Part shown: piece by piece, positions 31,076 to 39,203 of the stretch
Position numbering within the stretch: position 1 is the stretch's first letter
Layout of the letters: every line of letters starts with the position of its first letter
From: Saccharothrix sp. ALI-22-I
GTDB lineage: Bacteria; Actinomycetota; Actinomycetes; Mycobacteriales; Pseudonocardiaceae
Assembly: GCF_001984175.1 (NCBI RefSeq)
Contig: NZ_MTQP01000053.1
Span: 106,133-170,132 of the forward strand
DNA: 64,000 nucleotides
Direction: 5' to 3'
Program-made: the position numbers and the translations under genes
The notes under the pieces: model-generated
The model's database searches: none
Told to the model about the DNA's origin: nothing
What the model saw: the letters and a program-made list of their open reading frames with translations, nothing else

Positions 31076-31104
31076 TTGGGCTTTGCCTGTTGACGCTCTA
31101 GGTT
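31076..31104 (+). promoter_or_regulatory. Candidate promoter of the RlaP-like gene
   Basis: TTGGGC (31076-31081), 17 bases, TAGGTT (31099-31104), then a purine-rich ribosome-binding site before the GTG at 31129. Confidence 0.4.
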
Positions 31105-31128
31105 CTGCGTCGGCAGAGGGGGAACGCC

Positions 31129-31917
31129 GTGAAGCACAACAGTCCGGAATTCGCCGAGATCGCCCGGCGCGCCACGATCCTGCGCACCCAGGTGGGGTCG
31201 GGCCTGCACGGCACGGCCATCGAGGGCACCGACGACCGCGACGAGATGGGCATGTGCGTCGAGCCGCCGGAGTTCGTCATCGGGCTGCGCCGCTTCGAGC
31301 AGTACATCTACCGCAGCGCCGAGGAGCGCACGGGTGTGCTGAACACCCCGTCCGGGCCCGGCGATTTGGACCTCGTCGTCTACTCACTCCGCAAATGGCT
31401 GCGCCTGGCGCTCCAGGGCAACCCGACCGTGCTGCTGCCGTTGTTCGCGCCCGAGCACGAGATCGTGTCGATCACGCCGCTGGGCCGTGAGCTGCGCGAC
31501 AACGCGGACATGATCGTGTCCCGGCTGGCCGGGCGGCGGTTCATCGGGTACCTGCACAGCCAGCGGCGGCGCATGGTGGACGGCACGGTGGCCAAGCGCG
31601 TCAACCGGCCGGAACTGGTGGCGCGGCACGGTTTCGACTCGAAGTTCGCCTCGCACATGGTGCGGCTGGGTGTGCAGGGTGTCGAGTTGTTGGAGACCGG
31701 TCGGATCACGCTGCCGATGCCCGAGCCGTGGTTGACGTGGATCCGCGACCTGCGCCAGGGGCGGCACACGCAACAGGAGGCGATGGACGCGGCGGAGGGG
31801 TTGGAGGCGCGGTTGGAGGAGCTGACCGCGAGTTCCTCGCTGCCCGAGCGGCCCGACTACGCGCGTGCCGACAAGTGGCTGGTGCAGGCCTACGAGTCGG
31901 TGTGGGCGGCGTCGTGA
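31129..31917 (+). CDS. RlaP-like nucleotidyltransferase (DNA polymerase beta superfamily)
   Basis: The 262-residue protein fits the RlaP family (Pol-beta-type nucleotidyltransferases first noted beside RNA ligases). The GS-containing signature is QVGSGLHGTAIEGTDDRDEMG (about residues 21-41), with the acidic metal ligands in DDRDE. A conserved DLDLVVYSLRKWLRLALQGNP helix follows, then GYLHSQRRRMVDG. A substrate-recognition helix follows (HGFDSKFASHMVRLGVQGVELLETG). No RNA ligase or RtcB is encoded nearby, so a link to RNA repair is only a family-level possibility. Starts with GTG after an agaggggg site. Confidence 0.8.
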   Translation: MKHNSPEFAEIARRATILRTQVGSGLHGTAIEGTDDRDEMGMCVEPPEFVIGLRRFEQYIYRSAEERTGVLNTPSGPGDLDLVVYSLRKWLRLALQGNPTVLLPLFAPEHEIVSITPLGRELRDNADMIVSRLAGRRFIGYLHSQRRRMVDGTVAKRVNRPELVARHGFDSKFASHMVRLGVQGVELLETGRITLPMPEPWLTWIRDLRQGRHTQQEAMDAAEGLEARLEELTASSSLPERPDYARADKWLVQAYESVWAAS

Positions 31918-31991
31918 TCACGGTGACGTCAACGGGTGACGTGAACGGTGTCGTGAGTGCGGTCACGTGCGCGGAAGTTACCGGCAGGTTC

Positions 31992-32004
31992 TAGTCTGGC
32001 CGAC
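31992..32004 (+). promoter_or_regulatory. Leaderless-type promoter of the gene at 32005
   Basis: TAGTCT (31992-31997) ends exactly 7 bases before the GTG start, with no Shine-Dalgarno, the same geometry as at 24283. Confidence 0.5.
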
Positions 32005-32292
32005 GTGGCAGAGGACAAGAAGATCGCGCGCGCGGTGAAGACGGCGTCGGCGTTCGTGGCCGCCCACGGCAAGCCGGCCCGTGCGGTCGTGCAGAACGTC
32101 GGGCGGGCCGGTGCGCGGGTCGTGCTGGTCGGTGACGACGGCGCCATGGGTGACGTGGTGCTGCCGGACGTGGCGTCGGCGGAGGCGGTGGTCGAGGCGG
32201 TCGCGGACCTGGAGTCGCACGAGTGGGACCGCGAGACGACGGCCGCGGTGAAGATCGGCCCGGCGCACCGGCGCAAGATGGCGGGTCGGTGA
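32005..32292 (+). CDS. Small conserved-looking protein of unknown function
   Basis: The 95-residue product (VAEDKKIARAVKTASAF...) appears to be soluble and alpha/beta. It has a helix of basic and alanine residues, a strand-turn (GARVVLVGDDGAMGDVVLP), a long acidic helix (SAEAVVEAVADLESHEWD) and a basic end. The GTG at 32005 is preferred over upstream in-frame codons because it sits 7 bases after a good -10 box. It overlaps the ATP-grasp gene by 4 bases (GTGA), so the two proteins probably work together. No family recognised. Confidence 0.65.
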   Translation: MAEDKKIARAVKTASAFVAAHGKPARAVVQNVGRAGARVVLVGDDGAMGDVVLPDVASAEAVVEAVADLESHEWDRETTAAVKIGPAHRRKMAGR

Positions 32293-33140
32293 AGGTCCTC
32301 TTCGCCACCTGCGCGGCGTTGCCCGCCGGCGACGGCGACGACGACGCGCTGGTGGACGCCCTCGCCGACGTCGGCGTGCACGCGTCGTGGACGGAGTGGG
32401 GCACGACGGTCGAGGCCGACCTGGTCGTGCTGCGGTCCACGTGGGACTACCCCGAGCGGCTGTCGGAGTTCCTGTCGTGGTGCGATACCGAGCCCGCGCT
32501 GGTGAACCCGGCGTCGGTGGTCCGGTGGAACATCGACAAGACCTACCTGGTGGAGTTGGCGGAAGCCGGCGTGCCGGTGGTGCCGACGGCGGTGGCGAAG
32601 CCGGGGTTCACCGACTGGCCGGACGGCGAGTTCGTGGTGAAACCGACCGTGGGTGCCGGTTCACGTGGCGCGCTGCGCGTCGCGGCCGGCGAACACGAGG
32701 TCGCCGCCGCACACCTGGCCACGCTGGAAGTGCCGGCGCTCGTGCAGCCGTACCAGGCGCACGTGGACTCGGTGGGCGAGACGGCCGTGGTGTTCTTCGG
32801 CGGTCAGTACTCGCACGCGTTCACCAAGGGCGCGATGCTGTCGGACGACGCGCGGTACGACGAGTCCGGCCTCTACATCGTGGAACGGCTGTCCGGTGCG
32901 TCACCGTCGGCCGCGCAGCGCCGCGTCGCCGAGGACGTCATGGACGCGGCCGCGGCGCTGACCGGCCTGCGCCGCAACGACTTGCTGTACGCGCGGGTGG
33001 ACCTGATCCCCGGCGACGACGGCGCGCCGCTGCTGCTGGAGCTGGAGTTGGTCGAGCCCTCACTGGGTTTCCGCCAGACCGACGCCACCGCGCCCCTCCG
33101 GTTCGCCTCGGCGGTCCGGTCGGCACTCGCCCGGCGGTAG
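32289..33140 (+). CDS. ATP-grasp family protein
   Basis: The 283-residue protein has the layout of a RimK/glutathione-synthetase-like ATP-grasp enzyme. It has a pre-ATP-grasp segment with LVVLRSTWDYPERLSEFL, the ATP-binding strand GEFVVKPTVGAGSRG, VPALVQPYQAHVDSVGETAVVFF, and the metal-binding stretch RVDLIPGDDGAPLLLELELVEPSL ending near the expected E-x-N position. Such enzymes ligate a carboxylate to an amine; the substrate is unknown. The GTG start overlaps the upstream small gene. A strong hairpin follows 20 bases after the stop. Confidence 0.8.
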   Translation: MKVLFATCAALPAGDGDDDALVDALADVGVHASWTEWGTTVEADLVVLRSTWDYPERLSEFLSWCDTEPALVNPASVVRWNIDKTYLVELAEAGVPVVPTAVAKPGFTDWPDGEFVVKPTVGAGSRGALRVAAGEHEVAAAHLATLEVPALVQPYQAHVDSVGETAVVFFGGQYSHAFTKGAMLSDDARYDESGLYIVERLSGASPSAAQRRVAEDVMDAAAALTGLRRNDLLYARVDLIPGDDGAPLLLELELVEPSLGFRQTDATAPLRFASAVRSALARR

Positions 33141-33160
33141 GTCGAGAAACTCTTGATATG

Positions 33161-33194
33161 CCGAACGCCGGAGCAAATGCTCCGGCGTTCGGCG
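33161..33194. terminator. Long-stem terminator after the ATP-grasp gene
   Basis: Arms of 16 bp (33161-33176 and 33179-33194), perfect, with a minimal loop and a following GTTT. It lies between convergent genes and can serve both. Confidence 0.85.
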
Positions 33195-33219
33195 TTTACC
33201 GGTGGAAGCCTTGCGGAAC

Positions 33220-33239
33220 CGGAAGGTGCTACTTCCGGG
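33220..33239 (-). terminator. Second hairpin abutting the actP stop
   Basis: CCGGAAG, 6 bases, CTTCCGG (33220-33226 and 33233-33239) directly follows the minus-strand symporter stop at 33240. Confidence 0.5.
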
Positions 33240-34814
33240 TTACTTCAGGCCCGAGCCGATGCCGGTCAGCGACCGGACCTCCATCTCGGCCTGCTTGACC
33301 GGGTCCGACGTCTCCTTGCTCAGGATCGTGCCGAGGTAGCCGCACAGGAACGAGAACGGGATGGACACCAGCCCCGGGTTGCTGAGCGGGAACAAGGCGA
33401 AGTCCACGTCCGGGAAGATCGACGACTTCGACCCCGACACGGCGGGGGAGAAGGCGAGCAGCACGATGCACGACCCGAGCCCGCCGTACACCGCCCACAG
33501 CGTCCCCGGCGTGTTGAAGCGCTTCCAGAACATCGTGTAGATGATCGTGGACAGGTTCGCCGACGCCGCCAGCGCGAACGCCAGCGCCACCAGGAACGCC
33601 ACGTTCTGCCCGTTCGCCGCGATACCGCCGGCGATCGCCAGCAGACCGACGACCACCGCCGTCAACCGGGCGACCTTCACCTCCGACCGCGGGTCCGCCT
33701 GACCGCGCTTGATCACGTTGGCGTACACGTCGTGCGCGAACGACGCCGACGCGGTCAAGGTCAGACCGGCCACCACCGCCAGGATCGTGGCGAACGCCAC
33801 CGCGCTCACCACGCCCAGCAGCACCGCGCCGCCGATCTCGTAGGCCAGCAACGGCGCCGCGGAGTTCTCGCCGCCGGGCGCCGACGAGATCGCCTCCGAG
33901 CCCACCAACGCCAGCGCGCCGAAGCCGATCACCAGCGTGCACAGGTAGAACGTGGCCATCATCCACGTCGCCCACACCACCGAACGCCGCGCCTCACGGG
34001 CGTTCGGCACGGTGTAGAACCGCATCAGCACGTGCGGCAGGGAAGCCGTGCCGAGCACCAGGGCCAGCGCCAGCGAGAGGAAGTCCAGCCGGCTGGTCGG
34101 CGTGCTGCCGTACCGCGCGCCCGGCTCCAGGACCTCAGGTCCGAGCGGCGTGTTGCGCGACGCGGTCTCCAGGATCGCGGACAGGCTGAAGCCGAACTTG
34201 CCGAGCAGGAACACCGTCATCAGGGTCACGCACATGATCAGCAGCACGGCCTTGATGATCTGCACCCACGTGGTGCCCTTCATGCCGCCCACCAGCACGT
34301 ACAGCACCATGACGATGCCCACCACGGCGATGATGATCGACTGGCCGACCTTGCTGTGCACGTCCAGCAGCAGCGCCATCAACGCGCCCGCGCCCGCCAT
34401 CTGCGCGATCATGTAGAACAGCGAGATCACCAGCGTCACGTTGGCCGCCGCGGCGCGCACCGGGCGCTGCCGCATCCGGAACGCGAGCACGTCGCCGAGG
34501 GTGAACCGGCCGGTGTTGCGCAGCCGCTCGGAGATGATCATCAGGCCGAGCAGCCAGGACACGACCCAGCCGATGGAGTACAGGAAGCCGTCGTAGCCGT
34601 TGACCGCGATGCTGCCGGAGATGCCGAGGAACGACGCGGCGGACAGGAAGTCGCCCGACAGCGCGATGCCGTTCTGCGGCCCGGTGAAGCTGCTGCCCGC
34701 GGCGTAGTAGTCCGACGCGGTGGCGTTGCGGCTGCCCGCCCGGTACACGATGAACAGGGTGATCAACACGAAGACGCCGAAGACGCCGAGGTTGATCGCG
34801 GTGTTGCCGCCCAT
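33240..34814 (-). CDS. actP: Cation/acetate symporter (ActP/MctC type)
   Basis: This is a sodium:solute symporter family (SSS) transporter for short monocarboxylates such as acetate, propionate or pyruvate. The ATG at 34814 (MGGNTAINLGVF) overlaps the DUF485 stop by one base and gives 524 residues with about 13 helices. Motifs are SDYYAAGSSFTGPQNGIALSG, FLSAASFLGISG, ASLPHVLMRFYTVPNAREARRS, and ASASFAHDVYANVIKRG. The DUF485 neighbour is the usual companion of ActP/MctC. Specificity within monocarboxylates is not decidable from sequence. Confidence 0.92.
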   Translation of the reverse strand: MGGNTAINLGVFGVFVLITLFIVYRAGSRNATASDYYAAGSSFTGPQNGIALSGDFLSAASFLGISGSIAVNGYDGFLYSIGWVVSWLLGLMIISERLRNTGRFTLGDVLAFRMRQRPVRAAAANVTLVISLFYMIAQMAGAGALMALLLDVHSKVGQSIIIAVVGIVMVLYVLVGGMKGTTWVQIIKAVLLIMCVTLMTVFLLGKFGFSLSAILETASRNTPLGPEVLEPGARYGSTPTSRLDFLSLALALVLGTASLPHVLMRFYTVPNAREARRSVVWATWMMATFYLCTLVIGFGALALVGSEAISSAPGGENSAAPLLAYEIGGAVLLGVVSAVAFATILAVVAGLTLTASASFAHDVYANVIKRGQADPRSEVKVARLTAVVVGLLAIAGGIAANGQNVAFLVALAFALAASANLSTIIYTMFWKRFNTPGTLWAVYGGLGSCIVLLAFSPAVSGSKSSIFPDVDFALFPLSNPGLVSIPFSFLCGYLGTILSKETSDPVKQAEMEVRSLTGIGSGLK

Positions 34815-35230
34815 CAGGCCTGGTCCTCCGCGGTGAGCGAGCGGACCGCATCGACCTGCGGGTCGAGCTTGCGGCGCGCGTAGCGCGCGTAGACCAGGGT
34901 CAGTGTGATCGTCGTCACGAACTGCAGCAACCCGAACATCAGGCCGATGTTGAGCACGCCGTACACCGGCGTGCCCATGAAGTCCGGCGCGTACGCCGAC
35001 ATCGCCACGTAACCCAGGTACCAGAGCAGGAACGCGCACGTCGCGGGCACGACGAAGATGGTGATCCGCCTGCGCAGCTCGCGGAAATCGGGGCTCGCCT
35101 GGAGCGCGACGAAATCCGGTGCGCCCGATTCGTCGACCATCAGGGACGACACCGGGTCGTCGAAAGTGGCGAAGCCTCGCCCGCCGCGGGCGGGTCTGGA
35201 ATCCGTCGGAGGCAGGATCGCCTTCGTCAT
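34814..35230 (-). CDS. DUF485 membrane protein, symporter partner
   Basis: The 138-residue protein starts at the ATG at 35230 (MTKAILPPTDSRPARGG) with a ggagg site. The DUF485 domain covers the last 90 residues: a SPDFRELRRR amphipathic start and two membrane helices (FVVPATCAFLLWYLGYVAM; GVLNIGLMFGLLQFVTTITLTLVYARYA). A disordered N-terminal extension of about 45 residues precedes it. It is the first gene of the two-gene symporter operon and likely supports the folding or activity of ActP. An upstream start at 35263 is unlikely. Confidence 0.9.
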   Translation of the reverse strand: MTKAILPPTDSRPARGGRGFATFDDPVSSLMVDESGAPDFVALQASPDFRELRRRITIFVVPATCAFLLWYLGYVAMSAYAPDFMGTPVYGVLNIGLMFGLLQFVTTITLTLVYARYARRKLDPQVDAVRSLTAEDQA

Positions 35231-35445
35231 CAATCCTCCACGGGGATTTGCCTCGCCGCGCACGAGGGTGCGCGGGCCGTGCGGCGAGCGCTCAGCGTAA
35301 CCGTGTTGGGCCGTCAGTCAACGGTTTGTCCACAAGGAGGACGTAGAGGTTGCTCCGCCCGCACCGAGCGCTACATCCCGATAGCGCTCCGATGGATTTC
35401 GGCCGTCACGCTGCGCCGATCGGATGAGGACCGACCGCAAGGTCG

Positions 35446-35474
35446 TTGTCCCCGGCCTGTCCACCACCTACTAT
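35446..35474 (+). promoter_or_regulatory. Promoter of the conservon
   Basis: TTGTCC (35446-35451), 17 bases, TACTAT (35469-35474) is one of the best sigma-70-type matches in the window. The leader of about 80 bases contains a small inverted repeat (GTTGTT 35517-35522 with AACAAC 35531-35536). Confidence 0.55.
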
Positions 35475-35562
35475 CCGCCGCAGCAACATCCACGCTCGTC
35501 GTCACTCAGCGTCGGCGTTGTTCAACTCGAAACAACTACGGACTTTCCGGGGCTTGGGTCTG

Positions 35563-38142
35563 GTGACTGGCGACAACAACGCGCGTGGGCAGTGGTGGAA
35601 CGCCGTCGCGGACTGGCGGAATTGGCGTCTGCCGATCAAGCTCGCCGCCGTGCTGGCGGTGCCCGTGCTCGTGGCCACCGGCGCGGGCCTGATCCAGATC
35701 CGCGGCTACGTCAAGAGCGCCGACACCTACGGTGCGATGCAACGCGTCGTGACGCTGCGCGCCGGTCTCGACCCGCTGATCGCGGGCGTGCAGGCCGAAC
35801 GCGCGCGGTCGGCGCAGCGGGCCGAGACCGCGGGCGTCGAGGGGAACGACTTCCGGGACCTGGCGCGCGCCACCGACAACGCGGCCGCCGGCGTGCGGAA
35901 CCTGATGGAGCGCACCACCACCCTCGGTGAGGTCGCCAACACCCGGTTCCGCGACGTCGTCGTCCAGCTCGACGGCCTGCCGCAGCTGCGCGAACGCGTG
36001 CTGTCCGGCGGCGTCGACCTGACGGGCGGCATCGGTGGCTACACCGTGGTGCTGCGCGCCCTGCTGGACTTCGACCAGGCCATGATCGGCGACTTCGGCG
36101 ACCCGTCGCTGTCCGGCACCGCCACCGCCCTGCACAACCTGGCCATGGCGGGCGAGCAGGTGTCCCTGCAGCACGCCACGGTCCTCGCGGGCATCAGCCG
36201 CGGCGGCCTGCTCGACACCGAGCGGACGACGCTGACGCAGTCCTACACCCGCCAGCAGGACAAGCTGGCCGACTTCCAGGCCGTCGCCACCGCGCAGCAG
36301 CAGGCCGACTACCGCAGCACCGTCTCCGGCCCGGAGATCGACCTCCGCAACAGCCTGTTCCAGCTGGTTCGCAGCGATCCCGACGCGGTCCGCACGGGCG
36401 TGCAGATCGACGCCTGGAACAACGGCTCGCGGATCACCGGCGAGCAGATCGGCGTCGTGCTGCGATCGTTGGAGGAGCAGCTGACCGCCGCCGCCGGCCG
36501 GTTGCAGGACACCACCAGCGACCTGGCGGGCGCGGCGGCGGTGATCCTGCTGGCGTCGATGTTCGCCGCGGCCGCAGTCGGTTACGTCATCGGCAACTAC
36601 CTGCTGCGCTCCCTGCGCGCGCTGCGCACCTCCGCGCTGGACGTGGCCGAGCACCGCCTGCCCGCGCTGGTGGCGCAGCTGCGGGAGAACGCCGCGCACG
36701 ACGTCACCGTGGAGCCGGTGCCCGTGCACACCAGGGAGGAGCTGGGCCAGCTGGCGCGCGCGTTCGACGCGGTGCACCGGCAGGCGGTCAGCTCCGCGGC
36801 CGAGCAGGCCGACCTGCGCACCGGCATGCGCAACGCGTTCATCAACCTGTCCCGCCGCAGCCAGGGTCTGGTGGAGCGGCAGCTCAAGCTCATGGAGGAG
36901 CTGGAGCGGCAGGAGGAGAACCCCGAGCAGCTGGCGAACCTGTTCAAGCTGGACAACCTGGCCACCCGGATGCGCCGCAACAACGAGAACCTGATGGTGC
37001 TCTCCGGCAGCGACGTGGCCCGCCGCTTCACCCGCCCGGTGCCGCTGGGCGACGTGCTGCGCGCCGCGGCGTCGGAAATCGAGCAGTACCAGCGGGTCGT
37101 CGTGCAGACCACCCCGTCGGTCGAGGTCGTCGGCTACGCCGCGGGCGACCTGGTCCGGCTCGTCGCCGAGCTGCTGGACAACGCGACCACGTTCTCGCCG
37201 CCGCGCACCCAGGTCATCGTCGGCGGCCGGCCGCGGCCCGGCGGTGGCGTGCTGGTGGACGTGGTCGACGTCGGTGTCGGCATGTCCGAGGAGGACCTGG
37301 CGCAGGCCAACCGCCGGATCACGCTGGCCGCCTCGGCGGATTCCGGCGAGCTGCCGGTGTCCCGCCAGCTCGGCCTGTACGTGGTGGGACGCCTCGCCGG
37401 GCGGCACGGCATCGAAGTCATGCTGCGCGAACAGGGCGAGGGGCTGCGCGCGGTCGTGGCGCTGCCCGCCGAGCTGGTCCGCGCGACCGGTCCGCTGTCG
37501 ACGCGGGTGGGTGCCGCGCAGGCACACGTCCCGGCAGCCCCGCCGGCCCTGCCGTACTCCTCCGGCCCGCAGCCGGCTCTGCCTCACTCCACCGGGCCGT
37601 ACTCCACCGGGCCGCAACCGGCCCTGCCTTACTCCTCCGGACCGAACTCCACCGGGTCGAACTCCGGGTCGCACTCCACCGGACCGCAGCCGGTCCTGCC
37701 GCGCGCCCTCACCAACGGGCATTCGGGTCTGCCACAGCCGGTCCTGCCGCCGGCCGTGCCGTTGAAGGACGACGGGTGGGCGCCGTTCCGCGGCCGCACC
37801 GTCGACGAACCACCGTCCGCACCGGCGCCCGCGCCGAGGCGGACGGGCTCGACCTGGTTCGGCGGCGCCTCGGCGCCGTCCGGGCCGGCGGAAGCGGCGC
37901 GGCACCGCGCCGCGGACATCCACGCGCGCGGGGAGGCGCCCGTGAACGACAATCCGACGGAACTGCCGAAGCGGCAGCCGCGGACCAACCTGGTGGCCGA
38001 ACGGCCGAGTACACCCGATGCGGTGGCACCCGTCCGGAGGGATCCGCAGGCGACACGCGGCTTCCTGGCCAACTACCAGTCCGGACTCCGACAGGGTGTG
38101 CGGGAATCCGGTGAAAACGGAGCGGGGCAGGAGAACGGATGA
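35563..38142 (+). CDS. Nitrate/nitrite-sensing-domain sensor kinase of a conservon (CvnA-like)
   Basis: The protein is 859 residues from the GTG at 35563 (VTGDNNARGQWW); the frame is open upstream to 35446 but that part is unconserved. It has a membrane helix (LAAVLAVPVLVATGAGLI) and a periplasmic NIT-type domain of about 290 residues. A second helix (AVILLASMFAAAAVGYVIG) is followed by a HAMP-like segment and a conservon-type dimerisation helix (NLSRRSQGLVERQLKLMEEL). The HATPase domain shows AELLDNATTFSPP and VVDVGVGMSEEDL. A C-terminal low-complexity region carries about nine SGP/STGP repeats. There is no classical H-box, as usual for CvnA. It overlaps the roadblock gene by 4 bases. Confidence 0.9.
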   Translation: MTGDNNARGQWWNAVADWRNWRLPIKLAAVLAVPVLVATGAGLIQIRGYVKSADTYGAMQRVVTLRAGLDPLIAGVQAERARSAQRAETAGVEGNDFRDLARATDNAAAGVRNLMERTTTLGEVANTRFRDVVVQLDGLPQLRERVLSGGVDLTGGIGGYTVVLRALLDFDQAMIGDFGDPSLSGTATALHNLAMAGEQVSLQHATVLAGISRGGLLDTERTTLTQSYTRQQDKLADFQAVATAQQQADYRSTVSGPEIDLRNSLFQLVRSDPDAVRTGVQIDAWNNGSRITGEQIGVVLRSLEEQLTAAAGRLQDTTSDLAGAAAVILLASMFAAAAVGYVIGNYLLRSLRALRTSALDVAEHRLPALVAQLRENAAHDVTVEPVPVHTREELGQLARAFDAVHRQAVSSAAEQADLRTGMRNAFINLSRRSQGLVERQLKLMEELERQEENPEQLANLFKLDNLATRMRRNNENLMVLSGSDVARRFTRPVPLGDVLRAAASEIEQYQRVVVQTTPSVEVVGYAAGDLVRLVAELLDNATTFSPPRTQVIVGGRPRPGGGVLVDVVDVGVGMSEEDLAQANRRITLAASADSGELPVSRQLGLYVVGRLAGRHGIEVMLREQGEGLRAVVALPAELVRATGPLSTRVGAAQAHVPAAPPALPYSSGPQPALPHSTGPYSTGPQPALPYSSGPNSTGSNSGSHSTGPQPVLPRALTNGHSGLPQPVLPPAVPLKDDGWAPFRGRTVDEPPSAPAPAPRRTGSTWFGGASAPSGPAEAARHRAADIHARGEAPVNDNPTELPKRQPRTNLVAERPSTPDAVAPVRRDPQATRGFLANYQSGLRQGVRESGENGAGQENG

Positions 38143-38582
38143 GCACGCAGAAATCGCGACAGGTCGACCAGTTCGGTTGGCTGGTGGGCAACTTCGCCGA
38201 TCGCGTGCCAGGGGTGGCCCACGCGGTGGTGATCTCGGTGGACGGCCTGCTGCTGACGGCGTCCAACGGCCTGCCCGACGACCGGGCCGACCAGCTCGCC
38301 GCGATCGCGGCGGGCGTGGCCAGCCTGACCGAGTCGGCGGCGCGGTGCTTCGACGGCGGGGGCGTGTTGCGCTCGGTGATCGAGATGCAGTACGGGATCA
38401 TGTTGCTGATGTCCATCAGGGACGGCTCGTGCCTGGCTGTGCTGGCCGCGCCGGACGCCGACGTCGGCCAGGTCGCCTACGAGATGACCGTGGTCGTGGA
38501 CCAGGTGGGTCAGCTCCTGACACCCGAGCTGCGCGCCCAGCTCCACGGCGCCAAGCGGATGATGGCCCGCCCTTCTGCGTGA
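38139..38582 (+). CDS. Roadblock/LC7 domain protein (CvnB-like)
   Basis: The 147-residue protein is a bacterial Roadblock/LC7 (MglB-type) regulator of a small GTPase. It begins FGWLVGNFADRVPGVAHAVVIS, followed by VDGLLLTASNGLPDDRADQLAAIAAGVASL, and the family C-terminal GQVAYEMTVVVDQVGQLLTPELR. In conservons it lies between the sensor kinase and the DUF742 protein. It overlaps the kinase by 4 bases. Its usual partner GTPase (CvnD) is not encoded downstream here. Confidence 0.92.
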   Translation: MSTQKSRQVDQFGWLVGNFADRVPGVAHAVVISVDGLLLTASNGLPDDRADQLAAIAAGVASLTESAARCFDGGGVLRSVIEMQYGIMLLMSIRDGSCLAVLAAPDADVGQVAYEMTVVVDQVGQLLTPELRAQLHGAKRMMARPSA

Positions 38583-38589
38583 GGTGGTC

Positions 38590-39111
38590 ATGGACCGGAA
38601 CGACGAGCCCGCCGGCTCGGACGAGACGTTCGCCGCTCTGCTCAACGGGTTCAGCCTGGACTCCAACCGGCGCCGCAAGCCGCCGGAACAGCCGAAGCCC
38701 GAGCAGCCCGCCGCGACCACCAGACCGCACCGCCCGGTCTTCGACGACGAGGACGAGTTCGAGTACCCGCGCGAGGAGGCGGCGTCGATCGTCCGCGCCT
38801 ACTCGTGGACCGGTGGCCGCACCACGTCGTCGTACCAGTTGGAGATCGAGACGCTGGTGTCGGCGGTGGAGTGGGACTACCCGGGAGGGATGAAGGCCGA
38901 GTACCACGAGGTGATCGCGCTGGTCGGCCGGCCGCGGTCGGTGGCCGAGGTCGCCGCCCTGCTCCGGCTGCCGCTGGGCGTGGCCAAGGTCCTGCTCGGC
39001 GACATGGCCGAGCGCGGCCTGATCGACGTGCACCGCACCGCGACGGCCGACGGCGCCCAGCCCGACCTGGGCCTGATGGAACGCGTCCTGTCGGGCCTGC
39101 GCCGGCTCTGA
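38590..39111 (+). CDS. DUF742 protein (CvnC-like)
   Basis: The 173-residue protein starts at the ATG at 38590 with gaggt 5 bases upstream; a GTG at 38584 adds two residues. The first 60 residues are charged and disordered. The DUF742 domain follows (VRAYSWTGGRTTSSYQLEIETLV) and includes a winged-helix-like region (PRSVAEVAALLRLPLGVAKVLLGDMAERGLIDVH). It is the third member of the conservon. The C terminus (MERVLSGLRRL) is the family end, so the gene is complete and the cluster simply stops here. Confidence 0.9.
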   Translation: MDRNDEPAGSDETFAALLNGFSLDSNRRRKPPEQPKPEQPAATTRPHRPVFDDEDEFEYPREEAASIVRAYSWTGGRTTSSYQLEIETLVSAVEWDYPGGMKAEYHEVIALVGRPRSVAEVAALLRLPLGVAKVLLGDMAERGLIDVHRTATADGAQPDLGLMERVLSGLRRL

Positions 39112-39125
39112 CCCGCGCGCCGCCT

Positions 39126-39185
39126 TTGCGCGATGATCAGCACACGACCTACTATGGCTTCAGTGTCGACCGAAGTGTCGGCCGG
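39126..39185 (+). promoter_or_regulatory. Promoter with tandem operator-like repeat before the GbsR/MarR gene
   Basis: TTGCGC (39126-39131), 18 bases, TACTAT (39150-39155). Two 12-base direct repeats, AGTGTCGACCGA (39162-39173) and AGTGTCGGCCGG (39174-39185), begin at the expected transcription start, where a repressor could block initiation. Autoregulation by the downstream regulator is an inference. Confidence 0.5.
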
Positions 39186-39203
39186 ACGAGCCCAGGGGGT
39201 CTG

